A stretch of DNA of 5,988 nt from Paracoccaceae bacterium (lineage in GTDB: Bacteria; Pseudomonadota; Alphaproteobacteria; Rhodobacterales; Rhodobacteraceae), in contig JALWJU010000191.1 in the NCBI GenBank assembly GCA_026997055.1, forward strand, positions 1-5,988, written 5' to 3'. This document shows positions 5,452 through 5,988 of the stretch, piece by piece. Position numbers and translations under genes: made by a program. Below the pieces are notes generated by a model that saw only the letters and a list, made by a program, of their open reading frames with translations, was not told the DNA's origin and did not search any database. Numbering within the stretch: the stretch's first letter is position 1; each line of letters starts with the position of its first letter.

Positions 5452-5988
5452 TCAGTTTCCGGCGCTTTCCATCCGGCGGCTGGCAATGACGTCTTCGAGC
5501 CAGCCAAGGCGCATTTCCGGCACCGAACCGAGCAGAAGGTCGGTGTAATCGTCAAAGGGCGGAGAGAGCACCTCGGATTTCGGCCCGTAGCGCACCACGC
5601 GGCCCTGATACATCACGGCGATGGAGTCGGCGATGGCCTTCACCGTGGCCAGATCGTGGGTTATGAACAGATAGGCCACGTCTTCGCGCTTCTGCAGATC
5701 CAGCAGCAGCTTGAGGATACCGTCGGCCACCAGCGGGTCGAGCGCGCTGGTCACCTCGTCGCAGATGATCAGCCTGGGCCTGGCCGCCAGCGCGCGGGCG
5801 ATGCAGACACGCTGCTTCTGCCCGCCGGAAAGCTCGGCCGGGAAGCGGTCGATGAAGCCTGCGCCCATCTCGATTTCGTCCAGCAACTCCTTGACGCGCT
5901 TGCGTTTCTCCTCTCCGCTGAGGCCGAAGTAGAATTCCAGCGGCCGGCCGATGATGGTGCCCACGGTCTGGCGCGGATTCATCGCCGT
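5452..5988 (-). CDS. Oligopeptide/dipeptide-type ABC transporter ATPase, C-terminal part (runs off right edge)
   Basis: The visible 178 residues are the C-terminal end of a peptide/nickel-type ABC ATPase, which powers uptake through an inner-membrane permease pair. The fragment starts TAMNPRQTVGTI, equivalent to the Q-loop-proximal ALNPR..V segment of DppF/OppF proteins. It then shows the ABC signature LSGGQKQR (53-60), Walker B LIICDE (73-78) with D-loop SALD, and the H-loop ITHD (His111). The C-terminal SVPEMRLGWLEDVIASRR tail is of the kind seen at the end of two-domain (GsiA-like) fused ATPases in alphaproteobacteria, so a double-ATPase is possible. Walker A and any first domain lie beyond the edge. 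The stop is 10 bp from the palindromic element and the gene converges on the thioesterase. Substrate and partner genes are not visible. Confidence 0.92.
   Translation of the reverse strand, partial: TAMNPRQTVGTIIGRPLEFYFGLSGEEKRKRVKELLDEIEMGAGFIDRFPAELSGGQKQRVCIARALAARPRLIICDEVTSALDPLVADGILKLLLDLQKREDVAYLFITHDLATVKAIADSIAVMYQGRVVRYGPKSEVLSPPFDDYTDLLLGSVPEMRLGWLEDVIASRRMESAGN

Overview
The window looks like a high-GC alphaproteobacterial chromosome, most probably from the Rhodobacteraceae. This rests on codon and base bias, on a glycine/aspartate-rich RTX protein ending in a Hint domain (an architecture common in that family), and on a remnant resembling an IS5-family (IS427-type) transposase. 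It is an inference from sequence character only.

Layout. (1) The left edge holds the N-terminal third of a glutaryl-CoA dehydrogenase gene (gcdH) on the minus strand. (2) Facing away from it across an AT-rich intergenic region of about 100 bp is a GcvA/GcdR-like LysR regulator on the plus strand, a classic divergent regulator/target pair. (3) After a 135-bp gap comes the largest gene, a 935-residue protein with an unassigned N-terminal beta-rich domain, two blocks of RTX calcium-binding nonapeptides, and a C-terminal Hint (hedgehog/intein) autoprocessing domain. (4) Its stop codon overlaps a 23-bp tandem duplication followed by a decayed IS5-family transposase start with an in-frame stop at codon 11. 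(5) A PaaI-type hotdog thioesterase follows on the plus strand. (6) A 168-bp, almost wholly palindromic, MITE-like element bounded by CTAG sits between the thioesterase and the next gene. (7) The right edge holds the C-terminal 178 residues of an ABC-transporter ATPase of the oligopeptide/dipeptide type on the minus strand, convergent with the thioesterase.

How the genes work together. GcdH and the LysR protein probably form a regulated unit for glutarate/lysine/tryptophan breakdown. The RTX-Hint protein is probably an exported, calcium-binding, self-processing surface or extracellular protein; no type I secretion genes are visible here. The thioesterase and ABC ATPase show no obvious link to it.

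The most notable structural theme is that two neighbouring plus-strand genes both end with a TAG stop lying inside a YTAG tetranucleotide that coincides with the edge of mobile-element-like DNA. YTAR/CTAG-type targets are known for parts of the IS5 family. I see no convincing wholly new multi-gene system. The RTX-Hint protein and the palindromic element deserve the second look.
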